A stretch of 64,000 bases of DNA from contig JALHLK010000010.1 of assembly GCA_022844565.1 (NCBI GenBank), forward strand, positions 1 to 64,000. The letters are read 5' to 3'. The notes below the pieces were generated by a model. That model searched no databases and had not been told where the DNA came from. It saw nothing but the letters and a program-made list of their open reading frames with translations. The translations under genes and the position numbers were made by a program. Source of the DNA: Saprospiraceae bacterium (GTDB taxonomy: Bacteria; Bacteroidota; Bacteroidia; Chitinophagales; Saprospiraceae). Shown here piece after piece: positions 35,738 through 44,959 of this stretch (positions are counted from its first letter, which is position 1; each line of letters opens with the position of its first letter).

Positions 35738-35767
35738 CAAAGATAGTCAGTGTTTTTTAAAACAAAA
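35738..35767 (-). promoter_or_regulatory. Putative promoter of glmM (-33 and -7 elements)
   Basis: On the minus strand TTTTG (35763-35767) is followed after 17 bases by TATCTTTG (35738-35745), a near-consensus Bacteroidota promoter. The ATG is 32 bases downstream. Confidence 0.65.
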
Positions 35768-35769
35768 TG

Positions 35770-36050
35770 AAATTATAAGTTTAAAAAGTCGAGGTGGGAA
35801 AAAATGAATGAATTATAAGGTTTTAATTATGTGATTTTAATTGGTTATCAATCCATAAAAAAAATCACATTCTGCGTCTCTTTTTGAGTTGATAACAACA
35901 TTTACACAATATAAGCCTATAAATAAATGACAACAATTCGTCAATTTTGGGGAGATATTCTACTTTTTGACCAGCGTAAAAGCTTTTTAAATATAAATTT
36001 CAAATGGGCGAATTGTCTTATTGCAGAATGGGGAAAAAGAAATATAAAAA
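35770..36050. other. Intergenic stretch between glmM and the small lipoprotein
   Basis: AT-rich sequence with no supported gene. A 20-codon frame near 35926 is too short to support. Two copies of a GTTGATAAC/GTTATCAA-like motif at about 35840 and 35886 face each other. Confidence 0.35.
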
Positions 36051-36051
36051 A

Positions 36052-36079
36052 AAAGACCGTCAAAAATTGACGGTCCTTT
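36052..36079 (-). terminator. Intrinsic terminator of the small lipoprotein gene
   Basis: GACCGTCAA (36055-36063) pairs with TTGACGGTC (36067-36075) around AAA. T-runs are present on both strands, so it may work in both directions. Confidence 0.88.
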
Positions 36080-36112
36080 TATCATTAATCACTATCTTGT
36101 GATAGGTTAATA

Positions 36113-36322
36113 CTAGTTAGTTGCTGTAGTGTCAACTGCTTCTGCTGCACCTTCAACTGCTTCTGTAGTTTCAGTAGCTGCTTCTTCAACTGCCTCTGTA
36201 GTTTCTTCAACTGCTTCTGTAGTTTCTTCAACTGCTTCAGTAGCTGCTGCTTCTTGGTTTCTGCAAGATGCTAAAAACATAACTGATACTAAACCTAATA
36301 CTAATAACAAAGATTTTTTCAT
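36113..36322 (-). CDS. Small acidic lipoprotein with TEAVEET repeats
   Basis: A 69-residue lipoprotein with signal MKKSLLLVLGLVSVMFLASC (lipid Cys20). The mature part is made of Glu, Ala, Thr and Val only, as repeats of the seven-residue unit TEAVEET (about four copies, the last ones degenerate to TEAVEGA and AEAVDTT). The heptad spacing would give an amphipathic helix or coiled coil, somewhat like Braun-type lipoproteins, but no C-terminal lysine is present. The DNA repeat is also very regular, so copy number may vary between strains. It has its own promoter and terminator. Confidence 0.85.
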   Translation of the reverse strand: MKKSLLLVLGLVSVMFLASCRNQEAAATEAVEETTEAVEETTEAVEEAATETTEAVEGAAEAVDTTATN

Positions 36323-36364
36323 TTTTTAAAATTTTAATTTGTAATTTAATAACTTTCGATGACA

Positions 36365-36372
36365 CAAAGATA
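36365..36372 (-). promoter_or_regulatory. Putative -7 element of the small lipoprotein gene
   Basis: On the minus strand TATCTTTG matches TAnnTTTG exactly and lies 43 bases before the ATG. No clear -33 element is seen. Confidence 0.55.
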
Positions 36373-36530
36373 CGTACACCTTTCTGAAGAGAATTTGAAG
36401 AAAAATCAGAATTGATTTTAGGTCGTAATTTTTAAAGTTTCATTTTTGCCTATTTCATTATTTGCGCACTTAATTTGTTTAAAACTACTTTTTGCTTTCC
36501 TCTCCTATTTCCCTCTACGAAAAAAAATAT

Positions 36531-36538
36531 TACCTTTG
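36531..36538 (+). promoter_or_regulatory. Putative -7 element of leuS
   Basis: TACCTTTG matches TAnnTTTG, 32 bases before the leuS ATG. No -33 element at normal spacing. Confidence 0.5.
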
Positions 36539-36569
36539 CGACTTATTTTCAAAAAAATAACAAAAAGGA

Positions 36570-39413
36570 ATGGATTATAATCATATAGAGATTGAGGGTA
36601 AGTGGAAAAAGTTTTGGGCAGAAAATAAAATTTATAAAGTAAGTAACGATACCACAAAACCTAAATACTACGTTTTAGACATGTTCCCATATCCATCAGG
36701 CGCGGGCTTACACGTTGGACATCCATTGGGTTATATTGCTTCTGATATCTTATCGAGGTATAAGAAAATGAGTGGGTATAATGTATTGCACCCTATGGGG
36801 TATGATGCGTTTGGGCTTCCAGCTGAGCAATATGCCATCACGACAGGCGTACATCCTGCATCTTCTACAGACGAGAATATCAAAAGGTATCGAGCACAAT
36901 TGGATAATATCGGATTTAGTTATGATTGGGATCGCGAAGTCAAAACATCTGATCCTTCTTATTACAAGTGGACACAGTGGATTTTTTCAGAATTGTATAA
37001 GCATTATTATGATCTACGTGCTGACAAAGCATGTCCTATAACAGATTTGATCAATGAATTTTGCAAAACTGGTAACGCTAAGATCCAAGCGACCAATACT
37101 TTAGATATTACTTTTTCAGCTGAAGAATGGAAAAGTTTTAATATTGCCCAAAAAGAAGAAATTCTTATGAATTATCGCTTGGCTTATCGTAAAGTAGGAT
37201 ATGTCAATTGGTGCGAAGCTCTAGGAACTGTGCTAGCTAACGACGAAATAAAAGATGGAGTCTCAGAAAGAGGAGGATATCCTGTGGAAAGAAAACCTAT
37301 GATGCAATGGTTTTTGAGAATTACATCGTATGCAGAACGACTACTTAATGACATGAAATCATTAGATTGGTCCGATGCACTTAAAACAATGCAGGCCAAT
37401 TGGATAGGTAGGTCTGAAGGTGCGCAGATGTTTTTTGATATAGAAGGCCATGACTTAAAATTGGAGATTTTTACTACAAGACCAGATACTATCTTTGGGG
37501 CTACATATATGGTTTTGGCCCCTGAACATGATTATGTAGATATCATTACTACAAAGGCCCAAAAGGAAGATATCAGTCAATGTATTAAATTGGTTAATAA
37601 TCGTTCAGAACGCGATAGAATGGCCGAAGTCAAAGATATGACAGGAGCTTTTACAGGGGCTTATGCAATTAACCCTTTTAATGGTGATAAGATTCCAATT
37701 TGGATTGGGGATTATGTTTTGAAAGATTATGGGACAGGAGCAATTATGGCTGTTCCAAGTGATGACGAAAGGGATGCTACATTTGCTAAAAAATATAACT
37801 TACCTTTTATCGATGTAGTAGACAAATCATCTTATCCAGGAGCTTCATTACATGATAAATTAGGGATCATTATCAATTCTGATTTCCTCAATGGAATGGA
37901 AGTACCCGCTGCAATTCAATATATGTTTGACCAAATTGATCTTAAAGGCTATGGACAAAAGAGGGTAAACTATAAGCTTAGAGATGCTAATTTCTCAAGA
38001 CAAAGATACTGGGGAGAACCTTTTCCTATTAAGTATGATAAAGAAGGCATACCTCATTTATTAGAAAAATCAGAATTACCATTATTACTGCCCGAGTTAT
38101 CAAACTTCAAACCTACCACTGATGGTAAATCCCCTTTAGCCAAAGCAACTGATTGGGTAAATGATGGTGAATTTACAAGGGAAACTGATACGATGCCTGG
38201 TTTTGCTGGAAGTAGTTGGTATTTCTTAAGATATATGGATTCTACTAATGATGATGAATTTGCCTCACAAGATGCAGTGAATTATTGGAAAGAAGTAGAT
38301 TTTTATATAGGGGGTGCTGAGCACGCTGTTGGTCACCTTATGTACAGTAGATTTTGGCATAAATTTCTTTATGACAAAGGTTTAGTTCCGACACCCGAAC
38401 CATTCAAAAAATTGGTAAACCAAGGCATGATTCAAGGTGTCATAGAGTCAATATATTTAAAAAAATCTGACCTAGTAAAAGAATTTTATTCTGAGGAGAT
38501 TGCATTGTCTATGGAAAATGAAGATTTTGCATTAATTCCGATACACATTGATTTTGTTTCGCAATATGGTACACCTAATAGTCATTTAAGTCTAGAGGGC
38601 ATTAGTGAGTTTATCAAATGGAGACCTGAATTTGCCAATGCTTCTTTCTTTACAAGTGATGGCATAATTGAAAATGGTAAAATCATTTCAGGTAATTCAG
38701 GCGTAAAGCTACTCACCAAATCTGAAGTTGGCAAAATGTCCAAGAGATATTTTAATGTAGTGAACCCAGACGATGTGGTAGAAAAATATGGTGCAGATTG
38801 TTTCCGTATGTATGAAATGTTTTTGGGACCAATTGATCAATCTAAACCTTGGGATATAAATGGAATTGATGGTGTTTCTAAGTTTTTAAGGAAATTTTGG
38901 AATTTATCACATAATGAAGGTGTCTTAATGATAAGTGAAGATGCACCCAATAAAGAAGAATTGAAGGTCTTACACACCACCATTAAAAAAGTAACTGAAG
39001 ATATAGAAAGGTTCTCAATGAATACTACGATAAGTGCTTTTATGGTATGCGTTAATGATCTAAGAAGATTAAATTGTAATAAATCTGAAATTTTAAAGCC
39101 ATTGACCTTATTACTAGCACCATTTGCACCTTTTATAGCTGAAGAAATATGGTACCAATTGGGTGGAGAAGGTAGTGTGCATCATGCTAAGTTTCCTACT
39201 TCAAATCCGACTTACTTAGTTGAAGATACCATTTTGTATCCAATTTGTGTTAATGGAAAAAAGAGAGATGAAGTTGAATTTTCACCTGACGAAACACAAC
39301 AAAACATCGAGCAAGCCGTTTTATCTCTTGAAAGTATAAAAAAATGGTTGGAAGGAAAGCCAGCTAAAAAAGTTATAATTGTTAAGGGAAGAATGATAAA
39401 CATAGTTATTTAA
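36570..39413 (+). CDS. leuS: Leucyl-tRNA synthetase
   Basis: The 947-residue class I synthetase charges tRNA-Leu. The HIGH motif is HVGH (48-51) after MFPYPSGAGL, and KMSKR lies near residues 723-727. The editing domain has TTRPDTIFGATY and the GTGAIMAVPSDDERD region. It is about 85 residues longer than the E. coli enzyme. The extra length is in two insertions: one around 155-195 (DLINEFCKTGN onward) and one just before KMSKR (about 620-715), both of which I recall from Bacteroidota LeuRS. The gene stands alone between the lipoprotein and gldK. Confidence 0.96.
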   Translation: MDYNHIEIEGKWKKFWAENKIYKVSNDTTKPKYYVLDMFPYPSGAGLHVGHPLGYIASDILSRYKKMSGYNVLHPMGYDAFGLPAEQYAITTGVHPASSTDENIKRYRAQLDNIGFSYDWDREVKTSDPSYYKWTQWIFSELYKHYYDLRADKACPITDLINEFCKTGNAKIQATNTLDITFSAEEWKSFNIAQKEEILMNYRLAYRKVGYVNWCEALGTVLANDEIKDGVSERGGYPVERKPMMQWFLRITSYAERLLNDMKSLDWSDALKTMQANWIGRSEGAQMFFDIEGHDLKLEIFTTRPDTIFGATYMVLAPEHDYVDIITTKAQKEDISQCIKLVNNRSERDRMAEVKDMTGAFTGAYAINPFNGDKIPIWIGDYVLKDYGTGAIMAVPSDDERDATFAKKYNLPFIDVVDKSSYPGASLHDKLGIIINSDFLNGMEVPAAIQYMFDQIDLKGYGQKRVNYKLRDANFSRQRYWGEPFPIKYDKEGIPHLLEKSELPLLLPELSNFKPTTDGKSPLAKATDWVNDGEFTRETDTMPGFAGSSWYFLRYMDSTNDDEFASQDAVNYWKEVDFYIGGAEHAVGHLMYSRFWHKFLYDKGLVPTPEPFKKLVNQGMIQGVIESIYLKKSDLVKEFYSEEIALSMENEDFALIPIHIDFVSQYGTPNSHLSLEGISEFIKWRPEFANASFFTSDGIIENGKIISGNSGVKLLTKSEVGKMSKRYFNVVNPDDVVEKYGADCFRMYEMFLGPIDQSKPWDINGIDGVSKFLRKFWNLSHNEGVLMISEDAPNKEELKVLHTTIKKVTEDIERFSMNTTISAFMVCVNDLRRLNCNKSEILKPLTLLLAPFAPFIAEEIWYQLGGEGSVHHAKFPTSNPTYLVEDTILYPICVNGKKRDEVEFSPDETQQNIEQAVLSLESIKKWLEGKPAKKVIIVKGRMINIVI

Positions 39414-39506
39414 AAATATTTCTAGTAGAAGGCAATATTTTGTTTAGTTGATATGTTTATTTTTAGTGTTATCAAATTTTATTACCCCAATTATAATATT
39501 AGGCAT

Positions 39507-39514
39507 TATATTTG
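39507..39514 (+). promoter_or_regulatory. Putative -7 element of the gldKLMN operon
   Basis: TATATTTG matches TAnnTTTG, 43 bases before the gldK ATG. No convincing -33 element. Confidence 0.5.
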
Positions 39515-39556
39515 CTTTTTTTTTAATAATTGTGTAGAAAAGTTACTTCGTTATAA

Positions 39557-40798
39557 ATGATGAAAAATAGTTTAAAACTAGTTATTGTATTACAGTTAGT
39601 CTTAATATTGGCTTCTTGTGGTTCCAAATCAAAACAAAGTGGTCAATTAACAGGTGTTATGAACAGACCATCTTGGAAAGGTACCAATCAATTTGGTATG
39701 GTTTATGTAAAATCAGGACAGGTCCATATAGGCCAAAGTGATGAGGATATTTTTAGTACTTATCTTCAAACTAAAAAATCTGTATCCATCCAAGGATTTT
39801 ACATGGATGACACCGAAATTACAAATAATGAGTACCGACAATTTGTGCAATGGACTACAGATTCTATAGCTCACGTACTCATGGGAGATTTTTATGATGA
39901 TGATTTTGGTAATCAAAAATTGGACTGGGAATTAGAGTTAGATTACACAGACCCAACTTTAGATGAGATGTTTTATACAGGTGATATGGCTCTGGGTGGA
40001 AGGGAGCTAAACACCACAAAATTAATATTCGAATATAAAGAGGTAGATTTAAAGAAAGCTGCCTCAAATCCAAAGATGAATCGAAAAGATTTGATAACTA
40101 AATATTCAGTACCTGTATACCCAGACACTTTATGTTGGATAAGAGACTTTTCGTACTCTTACAATGAGCCATATACAAGAAATTATTATTCACATCCTGC
40201 TTTTGATGATTATCCAGTCGTAGGTGTAAATTGGCATCAGGCCAATGCATTCTGTAAATGGAGAACAGGCCTATATAATACTTACAAAGATGGTAAAGAA
40301 ATACAAACTGAAGAGTTTAGATTACCAAGTGAAGTTGAATGGGAATACGCAGCTAGAGGTGGACGTGATTTAGCACCATATCCTTGGGGTGGTTATTACG
40401 TAAGAAATGCAAAAGGTTGCTTACTAGCCAACTTCAAGCCGGGTAGAGGTAATTATCCTGAAGACGGAGGTTTATATACAGTAAAAGCAGATGAATATTT
40501 CCCTAATGACTATGGTCTTTACTGTATGTCAGGTAATGTGGCAGAGTGGTGCATCGATGCTTTCAACGAGAATGCTTATTCAAGACAGCATGATCTCAAT
40601 CCAGTTTACAAATATGATGCGACTGACACTGACCCTGAAGTCTTAAAACGCAAAGTTATTAGAGGTGGTAGTTGGAAGGATATTTCTCACTATTTACAAA
40701 CAGGTACAAGGTCTTGGGAGTACCAAGATAGTCAAAAGTCCTACATAGGATTTAGATGTGTACTTACATTCCTTGGAAGGTCTATCAATGACTTCTAA
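39557..40798 (+). CDS. gldK: GldK/PorK, T9SS ring lipoprotein
   Basis: This 413-residue lipoprotein (signal MKNSLKLVIVLQLVLILASC, lipid Cys21 or 22) has the formylglycine-generating-enzyme-like fold, with FYMDDTEITNNEYRQFV, PVVGVNWHQANAFCKWR, FRLPSEVEWEYAARGG, YCMSGNVAEWC, RGGSWKD and SYIGFRCV. In T9SS it forms, with GldN/PorN, the large periplasmic ring attached to the outer membrane. It is the first gene of gldKLMN, with 64 bases to gldL. Compared with GldJ it is shorter. The catalytic cysteines of true sulfatase-modifying enzymes are not expected to function here. Confidence 0.93.
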   Translation: MMKNSLKLVIVLQLVLILASCGSKSKQSGQLTGVMNRPSWKGTNQFGMVYVKSGQVHIGQSDEDIFSTYLQTKKSVSIQGFYMDDTEITNNEYRQFVQWTTDSIAHVLMGDFYDDDFGNQKLDWELELDYTDPTLDEMFYTGDMALGGRELNTTKLIFEYKEVDLKKAASNPKMNRKDLITKYSVPVYPDTLCWIRDFSYSYNEPYTRNYYSHPAFDDYPVVGVNWHQANAFCKWRTGLYNTYKDGKEIQTEEFRLPSEVEWEYAARGGRDLAPYPWGGYYVRNAKGCLLANFKPGRGNYPEDGGLYTVKADEYFPNDYGLYCMSGNVAEWCIDAFNENAYSRQHDLNPVYKYDATDTDPEVLKRKVIRGGSWKDISHYLQTGTRSWEYQDSQKSYIGFRCVLTFLGRSINDF

Positions 40799-40862
40799 AT
40801 TTTTCTTGATTTTTCAATTGTGTGCTAAATATTATTAATAAATTTAAAAATTTTATCTAGAA

Positions 40863-41441
40863 ATGAGTTTTTTCAAATCTCCTACGTTCAAGTATATTAA
40901 AAATTTCCTAATTGGTGCTGGTGCTGCAGTCGTAATGATTGGTGCATTAGGTAAAATTAACAGTACTTCTTGGGGTGGTACAGCGATTACCCTCGGACTT
41001 CTTGTAGAAGCAGGTTTATTCTTGCTCCTAGGTATTTTAGGTCCTGAAAAGGATTATTATTGGGAAAAACTATATCCAGGTATAGATCAATATTCAGGCA
41101 GTGTTGCAGCGATTTCACCAGTTGGTGGTAATGCAAGTACTCCTTTAAATAGTGCGGAAGTGGAGGGTAAACTAACGGGTATGTTAAGTGAATTACAAAA
41201 TATGTCTAAAAGCCTAGGTTCGCTCAAAGCATTACAAGAAGTAGACTTTACAGAAACATCTGAACAACTCAAGACAATGCATAATTTCTACACCAGATTG
41301 GGTGATGCTATGAAAACATTGAACGACACTGTAGAAGATACAAAATTATACAAAGAACAAATGGTTTCTCTTAACAAAAACCTTACTTCACTAAACTCTG
41401 TATATGGTAATGTACTTAATGCCTTTCAGGTTAAGAATTAA
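40863..41441 (+). CDS. gldL: GldL/PorL, T9SS inner-membrane motor protein
   Basis: The 192-residue protein has two membrane helices (about 13-30 and 40-60) separated by a short loop, then a cytosolic domain with coiled-coil character (KLTGMLSELQNMSKSL, LKTMHNFYTRLGDAMKTL). Glu49 in the second helix (LLVEAGLFLLLG) corresponds to the membrane glutamate thought to take part in proton flow in GldL. The cytosolic domain is short compared with PorL of Porphyromonas. GldL and GldM form the proton-driven motor. It lies 64 bases after gldK and 47 before gldM. Confidence 0.9.
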   Translation: MSFFKSPTFKYIKNFLIGAGAAVVMIGALGKINSTSWGGTAITLGLLVEAGLFLLLGILGPEKDYYWEKLYPGIDQYSGSVAAISPVGGNASTPLNSAEVEGKLTGMLSELQNMSKSLGSLKALQEVDFTETSEQLKTMHNFYTRLGDAMKTLNDTVEDTKLYKEQMVSLNKNLTSLNSVYGNVLNAFQVKN

Positions 41442-41488
41442 TAGGTAATTAGAAGTAAATTATTTTTTTAAATTAAAAATTAAGAGAT

Positions 41489-43048
41489 ATGTCAATTCCT
41501 AAGGAGCCCCGTCAGCTCATGATCAATATTATGTATCTTGTACTAACAGCTTTGTTAGCACTCAACGTTTCAGCGGAGATATTTAACGCTTTTGACATGG
41601 TGAATGAAGGGCTTAAATCAGCAAATAAAACCTTGGATAATTCAAATGATAAATTACCAGAAGTCATTCGTGATGGTGCAAAAAAGAAAGATGAGCTAAA
41701 AAAATATGCAGATCGAGTAGATGAAGTTAGAAATTTATCCAAAGAAGGAACTCAATACATTAATGACATCGTAGATAGGTTAATTGATGAGGGTGGCAAT
41801 ATAAATGGAAAAGTTGATGATGAGGACTATATTACCCTCAAGAATGGTGAAAAGGAACTGAAAGGTAAGAAGAATTACGATGCCACAACTCGCCTCATGG
41901 TTAATGATGGAAAGGGTGAGGAGTTGAAGAAAAAACTTTTAGATTTAAAGTCTAAATTATCAAAGTTGGTTGACGAAGGTGACAAAGTTGATTTACCAAT
42001 TGTTATAGATGATGAAAAATGGAAAAACTCTCTAAATAAGAAAAATAGTTGGGCAGATTTTACATTTGGCCATATGCCGGTCGGTGCTACCTTGCCAATT
42101 TTCACTAAATATATCAACGATTTAAAGAGTTCAGAGGCAGCCTTGTTGAATTATTTGGCAGGAAAAGTTGGTACCACTAAAGAAGTAATTTTTGATAAAT
42201 ATCGAGTAGTTTCAGCAGCAAAAAAGACCTATATCACAAGGGGTGAGACTTTCGAAGCAGAGGTTTTCTTGAGTGCAGCAGCTGGAAATACAAATACAGG
42301 TATATCAATATCGGTCAATGGTGCAGGCTTACCAAGTAACTCAGATGGAGTTGCCATATTTAAAGCTCCAGGTACTACACTTGGTCAAAAATCATATACA
42401 GCAAACATTACGGTTACGAATCCTGTGGATAACTCTAAGCAAACCTATTCGAATACTTTTAACTATGAAGTTGGGGAACGATCAGTTACCGTATCTCCTT
42501 CTAAAATGAATGTATTCTACATAGGGGTGCCAAATCCAGTGGAAATATCAGCGGCAGGTGTAGCGAGTAATAATATGAAAGTGTCAATGACAGGTGGAAG
42601 TATATCCAGAAATGGCGATGGCACCTATACAGTCACGGTATCTAGCGTAGGTGAAGCTACCATCACTGTGGCAGCAGAAGGCATGAACGCCTCTAAAAAA
42701 TTCAGGGTAAAAAGAATTCCTAACCCAATACCTAAATTCACACCTAATCAAGCAGGTGGTACAATGGGTGACGGTCAGTTTAAATCATATAATGGCCTAC
42801 TTGCAGTTCTTGAAAGTTTTGATTTCGAAGCAACATGTAATATTGTGGAGTTTAGCTTATTAAGGTCTACAAAAAGAGAAGACCCAGCTACTACATCGAA
42901 TAATGGTGCAAGGTTTGGTGGTGGTGTTCAGGCTTTAATGTCCAAAGCTATTCCAGGTGATTATTATGTATTTAGAGATATAAAAGCGAAGTGTCCTGGA
43001 GATGCCAGCGTAAGGAACCTCCCAGATGTGGCTGTTCAAATTAGATAA
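41489..43048 (+). CDS. gldM: GldM/PorM, T9SS motor protein spanning the periplasm
   Basis: The 519-residue protein starts in the cytosol (MSIPKEPRQLMINIMYL), crosses the membrane once (about 12-32) and has a long periplasmic part. The start with PRQLMINIMYLVLTALLAL is diagnostic. Residues 35-225 are helical, and the rest is a series of beta-rich domains (D2-D4), including AISISVNG-type strands, GTTLGQKSYTANI and MNVFYIGVPNPVEISAAG. The final domain is at about 400-519. It transmits motion from the GldL ring to the GldK/GldN ring. It is third in the operon, 44 bases before gldN. Confidence 0.94.
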   Translation: MSIPKEPRQLMINIMYLVLTALLALNVSAEIFNAFDMVNEGLKSANKTLDNSNDKLPEVIRDGAKKKDELKKYADRVDEVRNLSKEGTQYINDIVDRLIDEGGNINGKVDDEDYITLKNGEKELKGKKNYDATTRLMVNDGKGEELKKKLLDLKSKLSKLVDEGDKVDLPIVIDDEKWKNSLNKKNSWADFTFGHMPVGATLPIFTKYINDLKSSEAALLNYLAGKVGTTKEVIFDKYRVVSAAKKTYITRGETFEAEVFLSAAAGNTNTGISISVNGAGLPSNSDGVAIFKAPGTTLGQKSYTANITVTNPVDNSKQTYSNTFNYEVGERSVTVSPSKMNVFYIGVPNPVEISAAGVASNNMKVSMTGGSISRNGDGTYTVTVSSVGEATITVAAEGMNASKKFRVKRIPNPIPKFTPNQAGGTMGDGQFKSYNGLLAVLESFDFEATCNIVEFSLLRSTKREDPATTSNNGARFGGGVQALMSKAIPGDYYVFRDIKAKCPGDASVRNLPDVAVQIR

Positions 43049-43092
43049 TAATCTAGTTAATATATAATCGTAGTTGACTAAAATATAAAGAG

Positions 43093-44124
43093 ATGACTAA
43101 AATATTGAAAGTATTAAAAAATTTGTGTTGCTTGGCAATCGTAGTAGGAGCTACTGAAATGGGTTTTGCTCAAACAAGACCAACTACTACCCCGCCTCCG
43201 ACAACAGGTACAAGCCCTAGTACAACACCTAGAGCTTCTTCAGTGACTACTCCTGCTAGTTCGACTCCAAAGCCAGCTACTACTCCTGCTCCTTCTGGTA
43301 CTACAACTGCACCAAACAGTCCTCAAAAGCCTGTTGTGACAGAGTCTTCTTTACCAAGTGAAGACATATACATAGACGATATTGTACCACGTAGAATGAT
43401 TACAGAAAATACTGTCTTACCTTACGAGTCTATACGAGAGGCAGATATTCCTTATTCAAAAAGGGTTTGGAGGATTATCGATACAAGAGAAAAAATGAAT
43501 TTAGTATGGAGATCAGAAGAAAATTCATTTTTTAACACGATTAAGGACTTAATAGGTAATGGCGAAATCACCGCATTCAATGATGAATTTTTCAAGGAGC
43601 CATTGACGTATGAAGAAGTGGAGAAGAAATTGTTCAAAGTTGAAACCATAGAAGGTTTTGATTTTGAAAAAAATGAGCAGACAGTTAACGTGATAAAAAA
43701 CACGCTCGATTGGAAAAATATTAAGAAATTTAGAATAAAAGAAATCTGGTATTTTGATAAAAATTATTCTATCTTAAAAAATAGAATACTAGGCATTTCA
43801 CCAGTGTTAGATGAATATGTAGAGGCTATCAATCAAACTATTGAACAACCATTGTTTTGGATATATTTTCCAGAAGCAAGAACACATTTAGCTAAAGTAA
43901 GAGTATTCAATGACAATAATGATATGGCTCCAATGTCTTGGGCTGACCTTATTGACAATAGATATTTCAGTAGCTATATCTATAAGAAATCAAATGTATT
44001 AGACTATAGAATCGTAGATAAATATGATGAAAAGTCGCCCACTCGAGATTTCGATATACTTCTTGAATCTGAAAAAATAAAGCAAGAACTTTTTAATTTT
44101 GAGCACGATTTGTGGGAATATTAA
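43093..44124 (+). CDS. gldN: GldN/PorN, T9SS ring protein
   Basis: The 343-residue protein has a signal peptide ending MGFAQ (about 22-26), then an unusual Pro/Thr/Ser-rich linker of about 55 residues (TTTPPPTTGTSPSTTP and following). The PorN domain starts near 90 (DIYIDDIVPRRMITENTVLP) and includes YSKRVWRIIDTREKMN, IWYFDKNYSILKNRILGI and PLFWIYFPEARTHLAK. In T9SS it assembles with GldK into the periplasmic ring. The linker is longer than I recall for PorN. It is the last gene of gldKLMN and is followed by a strong terminator. Confidence 0.92.
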   Translation: MTKILKVLKNLCCLAIVVGATEMGFAQTRPTTTPPPTTGTSPSTTPRASSVTTPASSTPKPATTPAPSGTTTAPNSPQKPVVTESSLPSEDIYIDDIVPRRMITENTVLPYESIREADIPYSKRVWRIIDTREKMNLVWRSEENSFFNTIKDLIGNGEITAFNDEFFKEPLTYEEVEKKLFKVETIEGFDFEKNEQTVNVIKNTLDWKNIKKFRIKEIWYFDKNYSILKNRILGISPVLDEYVEAINQTIEQPLFWIYFPEARTHLAKVRVFNDNNDMAPMSWADLIDNRYFSSYIYKKSNVLDYRIVDKYDEKSPTRDFDILLESEKIKQELFNFEHDLWEY

Positions 44125-44153
44125 GGTTTTTCTTATATGATAAAACTTATATG

Positions 44154-44190
44154 AAGGAGTTATTGACCTCGGTTAGTAACTCCTTTTTTT
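44154..44190 (+). terminator. Terminator of the gldKLMN operon
   Basis: AAGGAGTTA (44154-44162) pairs with TAACTCCTT (44177-44185), followed by a T-run to 44190. It separates gldN from the permease gene. Confidence 0.88.
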
Positions 44191-44202
44191 AATTTACTTA
44201 GT

Positions 44203-44955
44203 ATGTTAGAGTTTTTAGTTTCTTTTTTTGGAGGTCTGATTGCAGGCTCTATAAACACATTAGCGGGTAATGGCTCTGCTATAGTCCTGATTATTCTTAC
44301 AGATGTAGTAGGTCTAAGTCCAAATGTCGCTAATGGTACAAATAGAATAGGTGTGTTGATTCAAACTGTAGCTTCGGGATATGAGTTAAATAAGAAACAT
44401 AATCAAGAATTGCGAAATAGCAAGTCAATTATTATTGTTACGGTTTTAGGAGCTTTGTTAGGTGTTTTTATTGCAAGTATTATAAGTAATGAGCAGTTTA
44501 AGCAAGCATATAAGTTTATGATGCTTTTAATGTTGATTGTAATATTGGTGAAACCTTCTCGGTGGCTTAAGTCTGAAAAATCTTTACCATTATTTCCTGC
44601 GTACATTTCCTACCCTGTATTTTTTTTAGTTGGGGTATATGGTGGGTTCATACAAATGGGAGTAGGCATCTTTTTGCTAGCAGCTCTAGTTTTACTAGCT
44701 GGTTATACCATAATGAATAGTAATCTAGTTAAAGCTTTAATTGTTGCTTCATATACAGTCGTAGTGCTTATAATATTTCAGATAAAAGGATTGGTGGATT
44801 GGGAGGCCGGAATAGTAATTGCGTTAAGTCAGGGACTTGGTGGATGGCTTACTGCCAAATATGCAAATAATAGCGTTTATGTAGAAAAAATAGCCTATTT
44901 CCTTTTGGTTTTAATTGTTGTGTTTTCTGTGATTTACCAATTTTTCTTTCAGTAA
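44203..44955 (+). CDS. TauE/SafE-family permease
   Basis: A 250-residue membrane protein with about eight hydrophobic helices. The family motifs are GGLIAGSINTLAGNGSAI in the first half and YGGFIQMGVGIFLLAALVLL in the second. TauE/SafE proteins export sulfite or organosulfur anions or carry other small anions; the substrate here is not known. It starts only 13 bases after the T-run of the gldN terminator and converges with the SRAP gene, 4 bases between stops. Confidence 0.9.
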   Translation: MLEFLVSFFGGLIAGSINTLAGNGSAIVLIILTDVVGLSPNVANGTNRIGVLIQTVASGYELNKKHNQELRNSKSIIIVTVLGALLGVFIASIISNEQFKQAYKFMMLLMLIVILVKPSRWLKSEKSLPLFPAYISYPVFFLVGVYGGFIQMGVGIFLLAALVLLAGYTIMNSNLVKALIVASYTVVVLIIFQIKGLVDWEAGIVIALSQGLGGWLTAKYANNSVYVEKIAYFLLVLIVVFSVIYQFFFQ

Positions 44956-44959
44956 AGTA

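Noticed and set aside
35926-35990. 20-codon frame in the glmM upstream spacer
   Set aside because: Too short, with no supporting features.
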